Of a stretch of DNA of 64,000 nt, positions 59,721-64,000 are shown one piece after another (within the stretch, counting starts at the first letter, position 1; every line of letters begins with the position of its first letter). The stretch is from Ophiocordyceps camponoti-saundersi (nom. inval.) (Eukaryota > Ascomycota > Sordariomycetes > Hypocreales > Ophiocordycipitaceae): NCBI GenBank assembly GCA_003339415.1, contig PDHQ01000088.1, positions 62,001-126,000 of the forward strand. The letters are read 5' to 3'. Position numbers and translations under genes: made by a program. A model generated the notes under the pieces. It made no database searches. It saw only the letters and a list, made by a program, of their open reading frames with translations, and had not been told where the DNA came from.

Positions 59721-60161
59721 AGCTAATTTAATCTAAAAAAAAGACTAATAAATAGCGCGAGAAGAGTAATATATAGAAATCAAGTTTTTTTTTTAATTAT
59801 ATTATTATTAAGCGAGAAATAAATTCTTTAATTTAATATATTAAAAATAAAAATAAAATCTAGTAATAATAATAGTAATAACTTAATAAATAATAATATA
59901 ATAAAGAGAAGAAATATAATATAGCTTTAAAAAAGCTAAATATAAGTTAAAGATATTTAATTATTAGAAATCTTTAGCTATATAAAATTATTAATATATA
60001 AAGAGTTAATATTAATAAAAAAATATATTATTAGCTAGAAAAACTTATATAATAATAAGTAAAAAAACTAGCTATAATAGAAGACTTATAAGCTTTAATC
60101 TTCTTCTTCTAAAGCTTTATTTTCCTCTTCTTTAATTTCCTAGAAATTATTAAGTGTTAAA

Positions 60162-62460
60162 TTCTAGTTTTTAAGTAGAATTAACTACTCTATAGTTTCC
60201 GGTTTAAGGTTATTCCTCGATAACGTAATTATATTACCGGATATAGAAAATATAGCCTTAATTAAGGCTAATATAGCCGGAATAGCTAAAAATTTTCTAG
60301 CTAAAATTATTAAAGTGGGGAAGCGAAAAGCGTTATTTTTCTAATATAAAAGCGGGTTACTCTATAAAATAATTAGTAAATAAATAATAAATAGAGAGAA
60401 AAAATTATAAAAAAATATTATAACTATACCTTAGAAGGTAAATAAGCTTTTAAAAGGTATTATATTAATTCTTCGTTAGTTTCTGCTTTTTTAGACTTTA
60501 AACTAAAGTTAAAGTCTTCCGAAGCAGATAATCTAGGACTTTCTAAGTCTATTTCTTTATTTTCTATAGTTTTATAGCTAAGAATAATTAGTAAAAATTA
60601 TAAAAAAAATTAATCTTACTTATAGATTAAATTCCTCTTAAAAAAGATATAAGATATCTTTTTTTATAGCTAAATAATAATAAAAAAAGCTATCTTCTTT
60701 AAAATAAATATCTTTATACCGTAGGTTTAAGATAATAGCGAATAAATAAGGCCGGAAAGCGTATAAGTCGTTTTTTTAAGTTATTTTAGAAAGTACTTTT
60801 TAAGTTTTTTTAAGCCCTTTATTATATAGGCTTTAAAAGTACTAAAATAAGAAAACTAAAAAGTAATTAGTAAGTATTTTAAAAAATAAAAGAAAGAAAA
60901 ATACCTAGCTTTTTTCGAAGCTAGAAAAATCTTCGTATAATTTTATAAGCCGATTAAAGATCTGATAAATAAATAGTAATTCTTCGGAGCTTATTATATA
61001 GAAGTGCCTTTATAAATAAATAGAAGGGGTTAAAAAAACGTTAAAAATAGCTTTAAAATCTTTTAAAGCTTCCTATTCCTTATTAGAAGGGAATATTTTT
61101 TTATACTCTTTATAATCTATTAATTTAGAAACCTATTCTAAAGCAGATTAGAATTCTAACGCTCTTTTAAGTATAAAAAACGTAGAATTCCACCTTATAG
61201 CGTTATCTATTTAATTAATTAGTAGTTAAATAAATAATTAATAAATAAAAAAACTTACTAATAATAACTTTTATTTTTTTAGATTATTTTATATTTCCCC
61301 TAGATTTTTGCTACTATAAACCGTCTTAAAAAAGCTATTTAAGCTCTATATTATATTTAATAATAAGTAAAATACGTCGAAGTTAGTTAAAAAGCGCTAT
61401 AAAAATAAATAATTAGTAAAAAATTATAAAATAAATAATAAACTTACTATTATGCTCTTATAAAGTAGTATTTTTATCTAAAAGTTACTTTTCTAAGTTA
61501 GAATTATTTAAAAAGGCCTTAAAAATATCCTAGGCTATTAAATTAATAATATATACTAAGCAGCGAATTTAGCCTATAAATTCTTTATAAAAAAGGTCGT
61601 TATAAGCCGACGAATAAGCTTTTAAAAAAGTCTTATTATTAGTAGTATTATCGTAAGTAATACTAAAATAATATTATTAGTAAATAAATAAATAAATAAA
61701 AGAATTATTAATATACTTATTAATAGACTTTAAAGTAATAGTAGGGTAGGCTTTAAGGTAGGAAAGAATTTTAGTATAAATATAATTTCTAATATACCGT
61801 TCTGAAAGCTTTTTAAAAGCTAAAGATTATTAATTTATATAAATAAATAAATAAGTAAATAACTTACTTATAAGCTTATAATATAGCTTAAAGTTTAGGG
61901 AAATATAAGCTATAATTAAGCCTAAATAAGTATCTTAAGTAGCTAAAGTCTAGATATCGAAAATAAGGCTATAAAAGCCACTTTTAGAAGAGTAACTTAT
62001 AAAGTTATTATTTAACTTTAAAAGGGCTTCGTTAAAGTAATCTTTTAAATAATCCTTTAACTTAGCATAATAGATAGGCCGGTAGTTCCTAGAAAAAGTT
62101 AATTAAAAATTTAAATAAAGGAAAAATAACTTACTAATTATAATAACTTAATAAGTAAGAAGCTTATTAAAAGGCTCTAAGTAAATTATAGAAAAAGAAA
62201 TATTCGTAGTTAAAAGAAAATTAATAACTAAATTCTAAGCTAAATTAGTATTAAAAGCTAAGTTTAACTTAGCCCGTTTTTCGAAGAAATTTTACGGATT
62301 TTTTTTAGTAGGTTATTCTAATATAAAATTAGTAAATTAATAATAAAAAGGCTATAAACTTACTTCTTTTTAAGTTTTTTTTAGAATTTTTATTATAAGT
62401 AATTATTTCGTGCTTATTCTTATAATGCTAGGATAAATTCGAAGCTTAAAACTTATAAAC
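60162..62460 (-). pseudogene. hAT-family transposase remnant
   Basis: On the minus strand 60364-60162 reads as the C-terminal hAT dimerisation region: NP...FP.L..LARKFLAIPA, then FSISGNIIT..RN.L.PETIE.L..LKN, with TAG in place of the conserved Trp codons. Near 62450-62390 a BED-finger-like ASNLS.HYKNKH segment marks the other end of the protein. The middle is too altered to read. Many stops; it cannot make protein. The right terminal repeat was not found. Confidence 0.75.
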
Positions 62461-64000
62461 TAGAAAAATAAACTCCTTTAAATAGCTATTTATATAAAAA
62501 AATTAATTATTAACGCTTTTTAATAATAAAAATATAAGGAAAAAATAAGAAAAAAAATACTAATATAGTATAAATAGCTTTTAATTTTCGTTCTTTATTT
62601 TCCTCGATCGGAAGAAGCTATCGGGTAAATAAGCCGTACCGTAAAATATAGATCTTCGAATTCTTATCCGGGCCTAATTTGAATTCCTTCGTATTATATC
62701 GAGAAATAGCTATTTTTTCCTTTTCTTTTCCTTTTTTTAAAAGGCCCGAAAATTCCTAAGAAGGTCCCTAATCTAAAAACTCTATACCGTCTAATTTAAT
62801 AGCTATATCGCTATCGTAGCTGTTAAAATTAGCCGAGGTTGCTTAAGAAGGCTCTCCCTAGAAGGTAATCGAAGGCGTATAATTAAAGTCGGATATTTTA
62901 AGAGTAATTAGGGGGACTAGGCTAAAAGCGGTTAGGTCTATTATATTCTTTAGGAAAAAAGCTTCTTAAAGATACCCTTTTTATCTTTATAGCTTATTTA
63001 TAGAATATTATAGAGTAGATTAAAGTTATAATATATATAGGTAGTAATATATAACTATAAAATTAAAGAAAAAAACTTAAAACTTTAAAAATTTTTCTAA
63101 ATATAAGGAAAAAAGGTAAGGGTACTTAGTAATCGGCTTAGAAAAGCGCCTTACGCTACGTATCCGGTCATAGACCCACTTTTCGTAAATATACCTTCCT
63201 TATATTTTTAGAATATTTTTTAGTAGTAAAGTTTAAAGGTCTACTTAAAACCTCGTATTACTTATAAAGAGGGGTAGGTATAAAGAGCTCTTTTCCGTTA
63301 ACTTAAAGAAAAAACTAGGGAAAAGAGGGGAAAAAGTAGGGAAAAAGATATAAGATTTCTTATAGCTTTAGCTATATTAGGTTTTTTTTTTATAATTTTA
63401 GCTACTTATTATCTATTTTAAATAAATTCTAAAAGAAAATAAAAATATATTTCTACTACTTACTAAAGTAAGTACGTTACGCGCCGCGTAGCTGCCGCGG
63501 GGTAAAGTACTCTTTATAACTTAAGGAATTTGAAAAAATATATAGGGTAAGTAAAAAAAAAAGAGTAAAAGTAATTTATAGTATTTTAGTTAAAAAGCTT
63601 CTTAAATAGACTTTTATTATATTATATTTCTTACTTATAGTATATTTAAAAAATAAATTAAAAATATTAAATAATATATATATTATATTTTCTATAATAA
63701 TATATTTTTTAAACTACTAACTTAAGTAGAGAAAAATTTAAAAAAATATTTAAAAAAAAGCTATATTATAATAAAATATAGTATTATTTTATTTTAAAAA
63801 TAATACTTCCTTTTTAGTAAGTTATAAGTAAATAATTATTCTTCTATAATAAAAAGTATTTTTAAAACTAATAATTACCTTTAAATAAATTCTAAAAAAA
63901 ATATATATATAAAGCTTATTAAATATAAAGTATATAACTTATTTTTAAAGTTTTTTTTTCTTAAAATACTAATAAGAAATTAAGAAAGTAACTATTATAC

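Larger units (their letters stand above)
30300..64000. repeat. AT-rich, RIP-mutated transposon block (right flank)
   Basis: About 33.7 kb of very AT-rich DNA with hardly any CA or TG dinucleotides but normal CG, CC and CT. No intact protein-coding frame exists; even ATG is scarce because TG is lost. Nested LTR elements, an inverted transposon pair and a hAT remnant are listed separately. Segments I could not assign include 41016-43796 (with an Asp/Lys/Asn-rich low-complexity stretch at about 42230-42460), 49680-50214 and about 62800-64000. Confidence 0.9.

Overview
This window looks like part of a chromosome from a filamentous ascomycete (Pezizomycotina). The evidence is short 53-234 nt GT/AG introns with CTRAY-like branch sites, the gene repertoire (ARL8, PHO80/PREG-type cyclin, proteasome beta-1, ERV2-type sulfhydryl oxidase, tyrosinase, low-specificity threonine aldolase, a TPR-CHAT protein), and AT-rich DNA with the signature of repeat-induced point mutation (RIP). 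I would guess Sordariomycetes, but I cannot name the genus. Two assembly gaps (8848-8857 and 18863-19288) lie beside long G/C homopolymers.

Layout. Bases 1 to about 2950 and about 30300 to 64000 are AT-rich, nearly free of the dinucleotides CA and TG, and have no intact gene. They consist of RIP-destroyed transposons. Between them is a gene island of about 27 kb with balanced base composition. Left to right it holds: a TPR-CHAT gene (minus, 3920-7064), ARL8 (plus, 9335-10349), threonine aldolase (plus, 11855-13261), a secreted tyrosinase (plus, 13953-15953), about 6 kb of microsatellite-rich gene-free DNA, an acetoacetate-decarboxylase-like gene (plus, 22666-23619), a PHO80-type cyclin (minus, 24451-26136), proteasome beta-1 (minus, 27862-28801) and an ERV2-type sulfhydryl oxidase (minus, 29156-29880). 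I derived exon structures by matching splice phases to conserved protein motifs. The genes do not form an obvious pathway; most are housekeeping genes, with the tyrosinase and TPR-CHAT protein as accessory functions.

The right AT-rich block can be dissected. A Ty3/gypsy element of 7618 bp (31217-38834, minus) has two 301-bp LTRs, a perfect 5-bp target duplication (AAGAT), a polypurine tract, and recognisable RT, RNase H and integrase remnants. It sits inside an older copy of a small LTR element. That small element is present five more times. Four copies are exactly 1776 bp with 210-bp LTRs; one is a 1745-bp variant. The family shows only a degraded gag with a CCHC zinc knuckle and no room for pol, so it looks like a gag-only non-autonomous LTR retroelement. 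Two copies of a further, unidentified transposon form an inverted pair centred near 51.0 kb. A RIP-degraded hAT transposase is found at about 60.2-62.5 kb. The left AT-rich block carries the end of a gypsy integrase with a chromodomain. A short TTAGGG telomere-like array marks the right border of the gene island.
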